In this document: piece by piece, positions 15,940-25,304 of the stretch
How positions within the stretch are numbered: position 1 is the first letter of the stretch
Layout of the letters: each line of letters begins with the position of its first letter
IMG/VR virus record: IMGVR_UViG_3300035703_000046
Span: 1 to 64,000 of that record
Reading direction: 5' to 3' (one strand)
Length of the DNA: 64,000 nt
Source: a virus
Notes under the pieces: generated by a model
Told to the model about the DNA's origin: nothing
What the model saw: only the letters and a program-made list of their open reading frames with translations
Database searches by the model: none
Made by a program: the position numbers and the translations under genes

Positions 15940-17897
15940 GAATTCCTCATTAAAAATTTTCTATGATTTGATTCTATTTCTTCATCAGAGATTTCATCTG
16001 CAAATGTAGGTAAATTTTCTGCTATTACAGTATATACATTTTTATTAATTTTTTTATTAATTTCTTTCGATAATAAATTTGAAAGTTCAATTGCTGCTAG
16101 TTTAAAGTTACTTTCCGTATGTGCAATTGCTTGTATTTGAATTTTATTATCTAATTTGTGCAATGTAGTTACTCCTTTAAGATAATCCTGAATTAAATAA
16201 CTTAAATTGTTAGCATATTCTAAATTATCAGTTAAATCGCTACCTTCTACTTGAATTAATATTTTTTTCTCTGGATTATTTATTTTAAATATTGCATTTT
16301 TAACTAAATAAGTTAATGGAGATGCGTATAATGTTTTTGATAATTCATCTATTTTAGAAACAGATTGTTCAGAAGATCCAGGTGCGGAAAATTTCGAATC
16401 TTCTTTCTGTGAAGAAACTCTTGATAATTCGGGGAATTTATCAGAGTATTTTTTTAAAAATTCATCATAAATACTTTTTACATTCCCGGTGTACTGCTCA
16501 ACGGGAGCTGTGTAATATTTTTCTTTTGATAATGTTTCAGAGGCTGCTACAGGCTTGCCTTCTTGAATTTTTTCCAAAGATTTTGGAAATTTATTTTTTA
16601 ATCTTTCTAAATATGCTTCAAAACCTTTTTCTAAAGTTGGATAAGCTCTCCATTTTGCAGATTTTTCAACATACTCCTTGCCTTCTTGAGTATATTCTTT
16701 TGTATCCATTGCATAATACATATTAGAGCTATCTGAGAGCCAGCTATCAAAAGCTTTTAAATTACCAACATTATTTCCTATAAATTTATATTTTCTTCCA
16801 TGTTCCCAAGTAAGCTGAGCCCACATAAAGGCAAGCGTTTCTAAACTTGGAAGCTCTCCAAAAAAATTTTGATATGCATCTTTTAGCATTTCCGCAACTT
16901 CATCTGGGCTATGAGGATTTAAAGTATTTTTAATATCAACTCTTTTTGCTTTAATATTAGATTCTGATGATAGGGCATGTTTAATAATTTTTGAATAAAA
17001 GTTTTTTCTTGCTTCTGAAATAGAAGACAATGATCCAGAAGAACCAGAAACAACTTTTATAACATCAGTTTTTCTAAGGATAAATCTTTTATCATTAGCA
17101 AGTGTAGGATCAATTAACACTACATCTGCTTTGATTTTAATATTTGTATCTGGAATAATAAAATCATCAGATAAAACAGAGAGTAGCAAGTGACCTATAG
17201 TTGCAGATTTGCCTTGAGATGGAACTTGATATGCCACATATCCAATGGTTCCATTTAAAATGGCTTTAGCCAGTCTATTATAAAATTCTTCATTAATTTT
17301 ATTTTCAATGTCTTCTAAAGAAATATTTAAACTGCCGTTGATAGCTGTATTTAATTTTTCTTTTAATGCACCTTGAGCTGATGGAGTAATTGTTATTGAA
17401 AAATTATTATAATTTAAATTTTTGTAGTAATTACTGTCTGAAAATTTAATATTAATAGATTTTTTTAATGGCAAGTCATAATTGTGCTCTTCCATTAATT
17501 TTTCGTATTCATTTACAATTTCTGAAGTTAATGAGCGAAAAGATTTTACACGACCAGTAACACTACTTACTATCCCAGCTTGGTCTAAATTTTTATCAGT
17601 TTTTATTAAAGTCTTGTCTAATAATTCTTTTAAAACTTTTAGCTCTGAACGATATTCTTCTAGCTCTTTATCTTTAATAGCGTCTTGAACTTTTTCAATT
17701 TGTTGTTTAATTTCATCTAATGTTGAAGAGTATTCAACAGATTCTGTTTCTAATTTTTCAACTTCTTCTTTAAATTCTGGAGAAAATTGTGTCTTTAACC
17801 AATTTTTTAATCGGCGCAAGACTCCAGCAACCTTAACGATTTGATCGTCAGGTAATCTGCTTAATTGGCTGCTGGATATTTTAATTAATTCATGCAT
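15936..17897 (-). CDS. Virion-associated lysozyme-like protein
   Basis: The 653-residue product has a helical, coiled-coil-like N-terminal part (to about 130), a beta-rich middle, and a cell-wall hydrolase-like region at about residues 335-460. There, MWAQLTWEHGRKYKFIGNN followed by GNLKA is close to the Gln/Glu-Gly...Asn-Asn-x-x-Asn core of glucosaminidase/transglycosylase domains, with the Glu of WEHG as the likely acid. KWRAYPTLEKGFEAYLERL is also typical of these enzymes. It probably degrades peptidoglycan locally during DNA entry. The C-terminal 190 residues are unknown. The start overlaps the upstream gene by eight bases. Confidence 0.72.
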   Translation of the reverse strand: MHELIKISSSQLSRLPDDQIVKVAGVLRRLKNWLKTQFSPEFKEEVEKLETESVEYSSTLDEIKQQIEKVQDAIKDKELEEYRSELKVLKELLDKTLIKTDKNLDQAGIVSSVTGRVKSFRSLTSEIVNEYEKLMEEHNYDLPLKKSINIKFSDSNYYKNLNYNNFSITITPSAQGALKEKLNTAINGSLNISLEDIENKINEEFYNRLAKAILNGTIGYVAYQVPSQGKSATIGHLLLSVLSDDFIIPDTNIKIKADVVLIDPTLANDKRFILRKTDVIKVVSGSSGSLSSISEARKNFYSKIIKHALSSESNIKAKRVDIKNTLNPHSPDEVAEMLKDAYQNFFGELPSLETLAFMWAQLTWEHGRKYKFIGNNVGNLKAFDSWLSDSSNMYYAMDTKEYTQEGKEYVEKSAKWRAYPTLEKGFEAYLERLKNKFPKSLEKIQEGKPVAASETLSKEKYYTAPVEQYTGNVKSIYDEFLKKYSDKFPELSRVSSQKEDSKFSAPGSSEQSVSKIDELSKTLYASPLTYLVKNAIFKINNPEKKILIQVEGSDLTDNLEYANNLSYLIQDYLKGVTTLHKLDNKIQIQAIAHTESNFKLAAIELSNLLSKEINKKINKNVYTVIAENLPTFADEISDEEIESNHRKFLMRNS

Positions 17898-19452
17898 CTA
17901 AAATTCCCTCGGCAAGAGCGAGAAGTTTCATGCTAGCATTAAGATCGTAGTCTTCTATCTCTGAAGAATATTTTAGTAAAAGATTAGCAGCTTCGTATTG
18001 ATTTTTGCAAGAAGCTAGTTTCTTGATAAAATTAATATGAACACCGGCAATTGTAGGCTCTGAAGAAGGAGCCTCTTCTTCAGTAGAGGCGGTAAATCCT
18101 TCCCATCTTTTTAGAGCATCTGTTATAAAAGATATTTGATTATTAATTTTTGATTTTTCTTGGTCCGAGACTTGACCAAGCAAAGTTTGTAATTGTAATT
18201 TAATTCCTTTTAATTTATTAATTTCTTTTTCTTTTTCTTCTTTGCTTAATTTTTTAAAATCATCATCAGATTTTACAAAAGCTGTTAAATCTTCGGTTTC
18301 GGTTTCGGTTTCGGTTTCGGTTTCGGTTTCGCCTTCGGGTGAATGACCGAGTTCTGATAGTTTTTGGTTGTGGCTTTGAATTTGCTTTTCTAACTCTCCG
18401 ATGCTAAACTCTCTAAGTTTAACTTCATCTTCGGTGAGTGAAGATTTTTCGCTTTCTAATTCCTGTTTCTTATTTAAGATCTCTTCGTTAAGTCTCTTTA
18501 AATCTTCAAGATAAAAATTTATTAATTCTTGATCTGTAGGCTCCGCTTTTGCGGGAGCTGGAGTCTCGGGACGAGCGGGTCCTGTTGGAGGTACTTCTGG
18601 AGAAGCTGGGCGAGCAGATGGCTTACCATCACCTTTTCCAGTTGAGGGGGCTGGGGGTAAAGCAGGCGTATCAGTTGCTGTTGGAGGTTGGCTAATATCA
18701 ATTAAAGATTTTAAATGCTTTTCATACAAAGATTTAAATGATTTTTCAAATTCCATTTGTAAATTAGAAACTTTTCTTAAACCATCTAAATATGCTCCAA
18801 TTTCTCCATATGCACGAGCATCGTGAAGATCTTTAATTAAAGAATCAATTCTTGATAAAGTATTCTTGGTTTTATTAAAAAATCCCCTTAAAGCCGCATC
18901 TCTTTCTTTTCTTTGCTTGCTTTGAAGTTTTTTATATACCCATTCTCTTTTCCAGTCATCTAGCCATCCTGCATTTTTGATTAATTCAAAATAAAAATCT
19001 TCATCAGCCTTGGCGCTAATGTTTCCACCCTTATTGCCTTTAAAAAATTCTACAAGCTCTGCTCTAATTTGCTCATCAGTTAAATCATAAGGATTGCTCA
19101 ATACTCTTTCTTTTTCAAATTCTTGAAGAGATTCCTCAGAAATAACATTTACTTTACTTGTTTGGCTGGAAATGCTTCTTAGAGCTTTATTAATCGCCGT
19201 AACAACAGAAACAAAATCTAAAATCCTTTTAGAGTTATACGCAGACTCCATGCGATCAAGATATACTTTTAAATCTTTTCGCCAATTTTCAATCTGATTA
19301 TCAATATCTCTTAGTTCAGACATTTTTTGAGAATATTCTGAAATAAATCCCTCACCAAACATTCTCACTATACCAGAGGGCGTAAATTTTTCTTTAAGCC
19401 AAGTTCCTACGCCAACATCAGCAGATTTGATAATAATAATTTCATTATTCAT
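17890..19452 (-). CDS. Putative virion protein with Thr-Glu repeat
   Basis: This 520-residue protein is largely helical, with a Pro/Ala-rich linker near residues 250-300, a coiled-coil region at 310-360, and a (Thr-Glu) tract at about 375-386 encoded by a perfect hexanucleotide repeat. The extreme C-terminus (473-520, FIKKLASCKNQYEAANLLLK to the end) resembles the shared helical hairpin. It follows the portal gene by 58 bases. A position next to the portal would suit a head-tail connector or internal protein, but there is no family match that I recognise. Confidence 0.7.
   Translation of the reverse strand: MNNEIIIIKSADVGVGTWLKEKFTPSGIVRMFGEGFISEYSQKMSELRDIDNQIENWRKDLKVYLDRMESAYNSKRILDFVSVVTAINKALRSISSQTSKVNVISEESLQEFEKERVLSNPYDLTDEQIRAELVEFFKGNKGGNISAKADEDFYFELIKNAGWLDDWKREWVYKKLQSKQRKERDAALRGFFNKTKNTLSRIDSLIKDLHDARAYGEIGAYLDGLRKVSNLQMEFEKSFKSLYEKHLKSLIDISQPPTATDTPALPPAPSTGKGDGKPSARPASPEVPPTGPARPETPAPAKAEPTDQELINFYLEDLKRLNEEILNKKQELESEKSSLTEDEVKLREFSIGELEKQIQSHNQKLSELGHSPEGETETETETETETEDLTAFVKSDDDFKKLSKEEKEKEINKLKGIKLQLQTLLGQVSDQEKSKINNQISFITDALKRWEGFTASTEEEAPSSEPTIAGVHINFIKKLASCKNQYEAANLLLKYSSEIEDYDLNASMKLLALAEGILDA
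18295..18330 (-). repeat. Hexanucleotide microsatellite, six copies
   Basis: Six perfect copies of ggtttc on the plus strand encode Thr-Glu repeats on the minus strand. The six-base unit keeps the frame, so slippage would lengthen or shorten the linker by two residues at a time without breaking the gene. Confidence 0.9.
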
Positions 19453-19510
19453 ATTAATTTTCCTGAGCTTATATTAACTACCAACTATGTCAATTTATTA
19501 CTATTTAAAT

Positions 19511-21232
19511 TTAAACTCCTGGTGGAGGCGGTGGTGGAACTCCTCCGCCGCCGCTAGAGCCTTCAGGAGCTGCTGTGGATGAATCTTCTCCTGGCAATAG
19601 AACTTCTGGAGCCTCTGGAATTTCATCATTATTGCCCAGTGCCCTAAGCTCATTTAATGACATTTTCTCCAATGAAATTTTCTCTTTTGCTAAAATGGCT
19701 TCATCAATAGATTCTTGACGAATTCTTCTTTGCTCATCTTCCCAGTCCAAACCAAGAGAACGATACAAAGTATGAAGACTGGCTTTTTTATTGTTCGTGT
19801 CTTGAGTCATGTTCATAAGATTTTGAATGTAATCACCCATATCGAACATGCTCATGTGGTTCCAGTCAATTTCTGGAACAATTAATCTTTTCTCTTCGCC
19901 ATCATAATCATAAAAATCATTAATAATGCTAATTGGTGCAAATATTTTTCTTCTTAACCAATTCGTTAACATGTTTCTAAATTGAGTATATCTCTGACGC
20001 AATACATCTAATCCAACCGAGCCGTTAGCATATGTTGTATCACTGCCGCCATCCATGATAACAGAAGGCACCATTAATGCTGTAAATATTTCTTTTACTA
20101 ATTGAGCTACAATACTTGAATCATCATAAATTGCCCCACCGCTACCAATTTTTTCTACCGCAACATCTTGATGGGTAAATATTTTAAAATTTCTATCGGC
20201 TTCGGCAGCTTCCCAAATGTCACGATAAGAAGAAATGTCTTCTGGACTTGGTTTAAATTCTGTGCTTCCAATTTTAACTAGTGTTAAAGGATTGACCATT
20301 GATACCGCTTGAGTGTATTTAGCTTCTCTAAATTGATCAAATAGCATCAGAGCTTTAAATGCAGGCACGATTAATCCTGTACCGCGAGTTTCGTAGGGCG
20401 AAATTCTTCGGGCTAAATGAGAACAATTAAAGTTATCTAAAGGAATATTTTCACCTTTTCTAACTCTTTCTACAATTGCCGGATCTAATTTTGATCGCTG
20501 CATAATATCAGCAGGGGAATTTCCTGTAATAATCTTTTTAAGATTTTCATCAGGGCGCAAGCTAATTACTGGATCTCCGCCTAAAGAATTTTGAATAACA
20601 ACATAATCTGGATTTTGAATAATTAATCGGCTCCATTTGCCTTTATTCTGATCTAATTCGGCATATACAATAGCTTCACCTAAAATCCAATATTCTTGAG
20701 CAATTTGAACAATCATATCCATTAAATTAATTTCTTCAATCATTTCTGAGAAGAATTTTTCAACTTTTGGATTTTTACATTTAATATTTAATTTTGCTAC
20801 TGGATAAGTGGAGTGCAGCGTACATGCATTATGAACAAACGGATTTAATGCAAAGAATGCACGGCTCCAAGCATTAATAGTTGCTCGGTCTCTTGGAAGG
20901 CTTAAATTGCTATATAGCCATAAAGGAGAGTAAACCTCGCTAGCCTGATGTACTACTCCACCGCCTCCACGCCAACTAGCACCAGCGCCGCCAGTTCCCA
21001 TGGAGTCATAATTACTTGCTTTTTTAGAAAACCCAGCAGAGATACCGCTCAAATATGAATTTGGATTAGCATCTGCCGACTTAGTTACGCCTTTTTCGAC
21101 AAATAAACCTTTATTAAGTTCATCTTCTAACATGGCTCTGCGATATTGAGAAACGTTTTTTGCCATGTTATTTGTAATAAATGGTTTTAAATCCTGTCGA
21201 GGAACAAAAGAGCCATTTTTAAATTCAGTCAT
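19511..21232 (-). CDS. Portal protein
   Basis: This 573-residue protein is read as the portal vertex, through which DNA is packaged and ejected. The body (about residues 100-470) has portal-like features: PLWLYSNLSLPRDRATINAW near the start, EYWILGEAIVYAELD, then SRLIIQNPDYVVI, and later the helical segment with DTTYANGSVGLDVLRQRY and FRNMLTNWLRRKIFAPI. It ends in a Gly/Pro-rich tail. Size and proximity to the large terminase support the call. A Gly-rich N-terminal region (75-90) and KSA/KKAS tetrapeptides precede the core. It is separated from terL by phoH on the other strand, with a 150-base divergent gap upstream. Confidence 0.82.
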   Translation of the reverse strand: MTEFKNGSFVPRQDLKPFITNNMAKNVSQYRRAMLEDELNKGLFVEKGVTKSADANPNSYLSGISAGFSKKASNYDSMGTGGAGASWRGGGGVVHQASEVYSPLWLYSNLSLPRDRATINAWSRAFFALNPFVHNACTLHSTYPVAKLNIKCKNPKVEKFFSEMIEEINLMDMIVQIAQEYWILGEAIVYAELDQNKGKWSRLIIQNPDYVVIQNSLGGDPVISLRPDENLKKIITGNSPADIMQRSKLDPAIVERVRKGENIPLDNFNCSHLARRISPYETRGTGLIVPAFKALMLFDQFREAKYTQAVSMVNPLTLVKIGSTEFKPSPEDISSYRDIWEAAEADRNFKIFTHQDVAVEKIGSGGAIYDDSSIVAQLVKEIFTALMVPSVIMDGGSDTTYANGSVGLDVLRQRYTQFRNMLTNWLRRKIFAPISIINDFYDYDGEEKRLIVPEIDWNHMSMFDMGDYIQNLMNMTQDTNNKKASLHTLYRSLGLDWEDEQRRIRQESIDEAILAKEKISLEKMSLNELRALGNNDEIPEAPEVLLPGEDSSTAAPEGSSGGGGVPPPPPPGV

Positions 21233-21302
21233 TACGCAACCTTCCTGATAATAATTTCATATAATGTTAAGCGCTGGTTAAACTAACTATAACCTAAAGG
21301 AG

Positions 21303-21332
21303 TTACAGATCATCTATTGAAAATGCTATAAT
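21303..21332 (+). promoter_or_regulatory. Sigma70-type extended -10 promoter for phoH
   Basis: TGCTATAAT at 21324-21332 is a perfect extended -10 element. TTACAG at 21303-21308, 18 bases upstream of the hexamer, is an acceptable -35. It points toward phoH, which starts 50 bases further on. A four-codon reading frame (21368-21382) ends directly at the phoH ATG and might act as a leader. No strong Shine-Dalgarno sequence precedes phoH itself. Confidence 0.6.
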
Positions 21333-21382
21333 AATAGTCTTTTTAAAATCTGAATTTTAACTCTAAAATGGCTATCATATAA

Positions 21383-22696
21383 ATGAAAAAAATATACATA
21401 CTAGACACTTCAGTACTCGTTCAAAATCCATCGTGCCTAAACGAAATATCAAATTCGACATTAATCTTACCAATTACTGTATTGGAAGAGCTTGATAAAT
21501 TAAAATCTTATAGGGAAGAAGTTGGCAAAAACGCCAGAATGTTAATCAAACAAATTGATAAACTTTCTTCTGAAGGTGATTTCCAAAGCGGAATAAATCT
21601 TCCATCTAATTCGATATTAAAAGTTGATGTTTCTGATGAGGGCTTCATAGGAAAAGATGAAACCTATGGAGACAATAAAATCTTAGCATGTGCCTTAAAA
21701 TATAAAAAAGGCAAAACTGTTCCTACTCTTTTATCTGCAGATCTTAATTTAAGAATCAGAGCAAAAGCATTAGGAATAAAAGCTGAAGATTATATTGAAA
21801 AAGGAGCAAAAACATCTGAGTTTTATTCTGGAATTGCTCAAATTCACCACGAAGATGCTTTTCAAGAATTAATGGAAAAAAGTTCTTTTAATCCAAAAAA
21901 CTACAATATAAAATTGTTACCAAATGAATTCGCTTTGTTTGTAGATGAAAATGGATACGAACTAGGATTGGCTCGAAAAGTATCTGATGACAAAGTAAAG
22001 CTTGTAAAAAAACAAAGTGTCTGGGGAATTCATCCAAGAAGCAATGAACAAGCATGTCTTGTAGATCTATTAATGGACTCTAGTCTTCCATTAGTTACCG
22101 TTATGGGTCAAGCAGGTTCCGGTAAAACGTTGGTAGCCTTAGCAGCAGCATTAGAGCTAGTACTAGAAAAACAAAAATATGATAAGCTAATTATTTATCG
22201 CCCAGTAGAAGTTATTGGAAAAGAACTTGGCTACATGCCAGGCAATAAATATGAGAAAATGGAACCATACTTTCAAGCAATCTTTGATTCTTTCGAAGCC
22301 TTATTAGCTAGTAATACTGGTGGAAAAGATAAAAATAAAAATACTTTAACCTGGCGAGATAATTTAGAATATTTTATTAAAAAAGATAAAATAGAACTTG
22401 ATGTTCTTGCTTATGCTCGTGGTAGAAGCCTTGCAAATGCGCTCATTATCATTGATGAGGCTCAAAATTTACCAGCTAGCGCCGCCAAAACATTACTAAC
22501 TAGATTGGGCGCAGGTAGCAAAATTGTATGCACTGGCGATATTGAACAAATTGACGTAAATAATTTAGATGCTATAAATAACACTATCAGCACAATAGTA
22601 GAAGCTTTTAAAGGATCTAAATTGGCTGGTCATATCTCTCTAGTTAAGGGAGAGCGTTCAGAACTTGCTAATGAGGCAATTAAATTACTAACGTGA
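21383..22696 (+). CDS. phoH: PIN-PhoH (PhoH2) family ATPase/ribonuclease
   Basis: The 437-residue product fuses an N-terminal PIN nuclease domain (residues 1-130, IYILDTSVLVQNP with Asp8, and conserved ELDKLK) to a PhoH ATPase. The ATPase shows Walker A (GQAGSGKTL, about 243-251) and Walker B (LIIIDEAQNL, about 357). This is the PhoH2 layout, described as an RNA helicase with PIN-type RNase activity. PhoH-like genes are widespread in large phages, where their role is unsettled. It is one of only two plus-strand genes, placed between terL and the portal, convergent with terL (three-base gap), and has its own promoter, so it may be expressed at another time than its neighbours. Confidence 0.92.
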   Translation: MKKIYILDTSVLVQNPSCLNEISNSTLILPITVLEELDKLKSYREEVGKNARMLIKQIDKLSSEGDFQSGINLPSNSILKVDVSDEGFIGKDETYGDNKILACALKYKKGKTVPTLLSADLNLRIRAKALGIKAEDYIEKGAKTSEFYSGIAQIHHEDAFQELMEKSSFNPKNYNIKLLPNEFALFVDENGYELGLARKVSDDKVKLVKKQSVWGIHPRSNEQACLVDLLMDSSLPLVTVMGQAGSGKTLVALAAALELVLEKQKYDKLIIYRPVEVIGKELGYMPGNKYEKMEPYFQAIFDSFEALLASNTGGKDKNKNTLTWRDNLEYFIKKDKIELDVLAYARGRSLANALIIIDEAQNLPASAAKTLLTRLGAGSKIVCTGDIEQIDVNNLDAINNTISTIVEAFKGSKLAGHISLVKGERSELANEAIKLLT

Positions 22697-22699
22697 AAA

Positions 22700-24568
22700 T
22701 CATCTCCATCTAGGTAAATAACCTAAAGTAATTGGAGGATCTTTACTAGCCCCGGCTTCTTTATAGTTGTCGGGGTTTTTAATTTTAAAATTATTGCTTG
22801 CTAAAGATAAAGCTCCAACATAAGCATATGTTAGACCCATAAGACCGTCATTGGGAATATGACCTTTTACATATTTAGTCATAGGTTCTCCGCTGCGGTC
22901 ATAAGTTACTTTGGTGTCCATGCTAGCGCAATGCTCTACTAGCCAAGCAATTTTTTCATAATCTTTATAAGGAAATTTAATTTCTCCTCTTTTAAATTTT
23001 TCAAATATTTGCTCTAATACATAATCTTTTTCAAAAATAACTGTATTTAAATTATCTTCTTCTTTTAAGCGATATTTGCCAGTTACGTTATGCAAGCCGC
23101 TTGCGGCTAAAAATTTATGACCATATCTTTTTTGTAATATTTTGCAAATTTCATATCCGAATCCAATATCTCCTAATGCCAAATCTGGATTATAACGTCT
23201 AAATAATTGTTCAGCTCTTTCAACTTTATAATCTAAATCATTTTTCATGAACCTTTCAGCCCAAGCAACTCTAAATAATTTCGGACCTTCTTGAACTAAA
23301 ACAATAGCAACGCTATAAGATTTTCCTCCAGAAGACTCTTCATCCCCTGCTCCTGAATCTTCTACTTTTTGACCCCAATCAAACCCAATGATAATTTTTC
23401 TATCAGGACTAGATGACAACCTAGAAGCCAACATCATGGTTTGTTCACCGCAAATCTGATCAATTTCATCAGTGGTAATTGGTTGACTTGTACCAGAATA
23501 AAATTCTCCTAAAATTTCATTTCGATAAGCTCTCTCAGTATTTACAGGATGATTCTCTGGCTTTTCCCCAATAACTTTCCATCTTGGAAAATTTGGAATA
23601 TATAATTGATTTAAATGATAACCCATATATTGGGATTTGGGATCTTTATTATAACAGACCCATTTTCCTCTTTTTGCAGCTGCTCTTTTATCTTGCTCAT
23701 GTCCGCAATGGACACATTTAACTATAAAACCATGGCTTGGATGAGATTCAGGCAAAGAATCTTCTATCCAAATATTTTCCCAGTCATCGCTCCCTGGAGT
23801 GTATAAAGGGAAATCTTGCTGACATTTTTCACAACCTAAATGATAAAATTGTTGATTTGATACTGACCAGCGTTTATGAAAATCAGATCCTTTTTTCTTA
23901 GGAGTACCAAAATAAAATTGAACTCCGTCACCCGTAGCTCCATATTGAGCCTGAGTTAAGCTTTTTGTGGCGTTTTCAATTGCGGCAGTGCGCATATCTT
24001 GAATTTCATCACCTAAGAAAATGTCAGCAGTAATACCACGTAAACGATCTCCGGTTAACCCCGTTGATTCAATAAAAATGTGGTTTCCTCCTTGGAAATA
24101 CTTTAATTGCTGAGAATCAGCATCAGGCATTATCCTGGTTTCAATATAAGGTATTTTTTTAATTTTATCTTTAGGAGAATCTACTAGCTTGGAGGTGTTA
24201 ACTACAGTATCAAATTTAGTAACAGAAAATCTTCTTGCCATTTCCAATTGAGGAAAGCAATGCATAATTCGTATGGGAGGCTTGGTTTTAGTACCGTACT
24301 GACCAGATGCTAATAAAAATAATTCAATAAATAATGCCGCCATAGTGCCACCGACTTGGCGACCTTTAAGAAAGATGACTTTTTTACCTTTTCTAGTTAG
24401 AGCGGTCACTCCAACATATCGATAAATATCAATGTATGGCTCCCAACCATCTCTTAATTTTAAGGGCTTTCCATCAATTGTAAGATATTTTTCACACCAA
24501 TAAACAGGATCCATTTCTAGGATCTTTTCTTTCATTTCTAGAAAAAGATCTTTTTCTTTCTTGCTCAT
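22700..24568 (-). CDS. terL: Terminase large subunit (packaging ATPase-nuclease)
   Basis: This 622-residue protein is the DNA packaging motor and headful/cos nuclease. The P-loop at residues 68-75 is KGRQVGGT, with the Lys at the front as in the deviant Walker A of lambda gpA, not at the usual position. Walker B is IFLGDE (Asp187, Glu188). A four-Cys zinc site follows (Cys246, 249, 285, 288), typical of GpA-type terminases. The nuclease domain shows Asp397 (IIIGFDWG), Asp467 (LALGDIGFG) and Asp574 (NDGLMGLTYAY). Length and domain order fit the family. The small subunit may be the gene at 29403-30116. Confidence 0.93.
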   Translation of the reverse strand: MSKKEKDLFLEMKEKILEMDPVYWCEKYLTIDGKPLKLRDGWEPYIDIYRYVGVTALTRKGKKVIFLKGRQVGGTMAALFIELFLLASGQYGTKTKPPIRIMHCFPQLEMARRFSVTKFDTVVNTSKLVDSPKDKIKKIPYIETRIMPDADSQQLKYFQGGNHIFIESTGLTGDRLRGITADIFLGDEIQDMRTAAIENATKSLTQAQYGATGDGVQFYFGTPKKKGSDFHKRWSVSNQQFYHLGCEKCQQDFPLYTPGSDDWENIWIEDSLPESHPSHGFIVKCVHCGHEQDKRAAAKRGKWVCYNKDPKSQYMGYHLNQLYIPNFPRWKVIGEKPENHPVNTERAYRNEILGEFYSGTSQPITTDEIDQICGEQTMMLASRLSSSPDRKIIIGFDWGQKVEDSGAGDEESSGGKSYSVAIVLVQEGPKLFRVAWAERFMKNDLDYKVERAEQLFRRYNPDLALGDIGFGYEICKILQKRYGHKFLAASGLHNVTGKYRLKEEDNLNTVIFEKDYVLEQIFEKFKRGEIKFPYKDYEKIAWLVEHCASMDTKVTYDRSGEPMTKYVKGHIPNDGLMGLTYAYVGALSLASNNFKIKNPDNYKEAGASKDPPITLGYLPRWR

Positions 24569-24600
24569 TAATTTTTCTTTCTTAAAAATTTAAGAAATTA

Positions 24601-25296
24601 TCATTTCTTCTGGAGACTGTGAAGAAAATCTCTATTGCTTCCATCGTCTTCAATTTCTATAATAGCTTTACCTAAATTGCCATCAACATTAGTTGTTCTA
24701 GGGTGATTCTTGTTATAAGATTCTAAGCATTTACCAATGAATTTGCTTAATTTAGAATCGTAAACATGATAAGCTTCTAATCCATCATTTTTTAATGATT
24801 TTAATAAATCATCTTGAATTGCAGGAATAGAAATATGACCATAATAAGAATTTACTTTATTATTAACAAATGATTTAATTTTTTCTTTTAATACATCAGA
24901 AACATCAAGACCCAATTCATCGCTTTCATCTACAGAAATCATTACAACAGAATTATTAATTACTGTTCCATTACCAGGAGACATATCTTGTGCTGTTTTA
25001 ATATTATCTTTAGAGGCGTCTTCTTTTTCAGCCAATGTTTTTAAATATTGCTTTAAGCCAGTTAATTCTTGATATTCTTTAACAATAGAATCTACTGTTG
25101 CATGTTTTTTCTTACCACTGACAATGGAAGAAATTTGAGAATAATAATCAGTTTCGCTTTGACGCAATCTAGCTGCCTCTACAGCGGTTGCACTTGATGT
25201 TTTTTCCCATTGAACCGCAAACTCATCAAGCCAAGAAGGAGAGGAAGAGCCTGAAGAAGTAAAATTATCTCTATCAAACATGCGATTACGTGACAT
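24601..25296 (-). CDS. Protein of unknown function beside terL
   Basis: The start is ATG 25296, with AAAGG and a five-base spacer; an in-frame extension upstream would run into the preceding gene. The 231-residue product has an unstructured Ser/Asp-rich N-terminus, a helical middle, and a C-terminal alpha/beta part (VMISVDESDELGLDVSDVLK onward). It sits 32 bases upstream of terL in the same transcript. I recognise no family; a packaging or head-completion role is possible from position only. Confidence 0.68.
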   Translation of the reverse strand: MSRNRMFDRDNFTSSGSSSPSWLDEFAVQWEKTSSATAVEAARLRQSETDYYSQISSIVSGKKKHATVDSIVKEYQELTGLKQYLKTLAEKEDASKDNIKTAQDMSPGNGTVINNSVVMISVDESDELGLDVSDVLKEKIKSFVNNKVNSYYGHISIPAIQDDLLKSLKNDGLEAYHVYDSKLSKFIGKCLESYNKNHPRTTNVDGNLGKAIIEIEDDGSNRDFLHSLQKK

Positions 25297-25304
25297 AAAA
25301 ACCT

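Noticed and set aside
19465-19490. TTGACA/TATAAG promoter ahead of the gene at 17890-19452
   Set aside because: The spacer is 14 bases for the best -10, shorter than functional promoters; kept out of the features.
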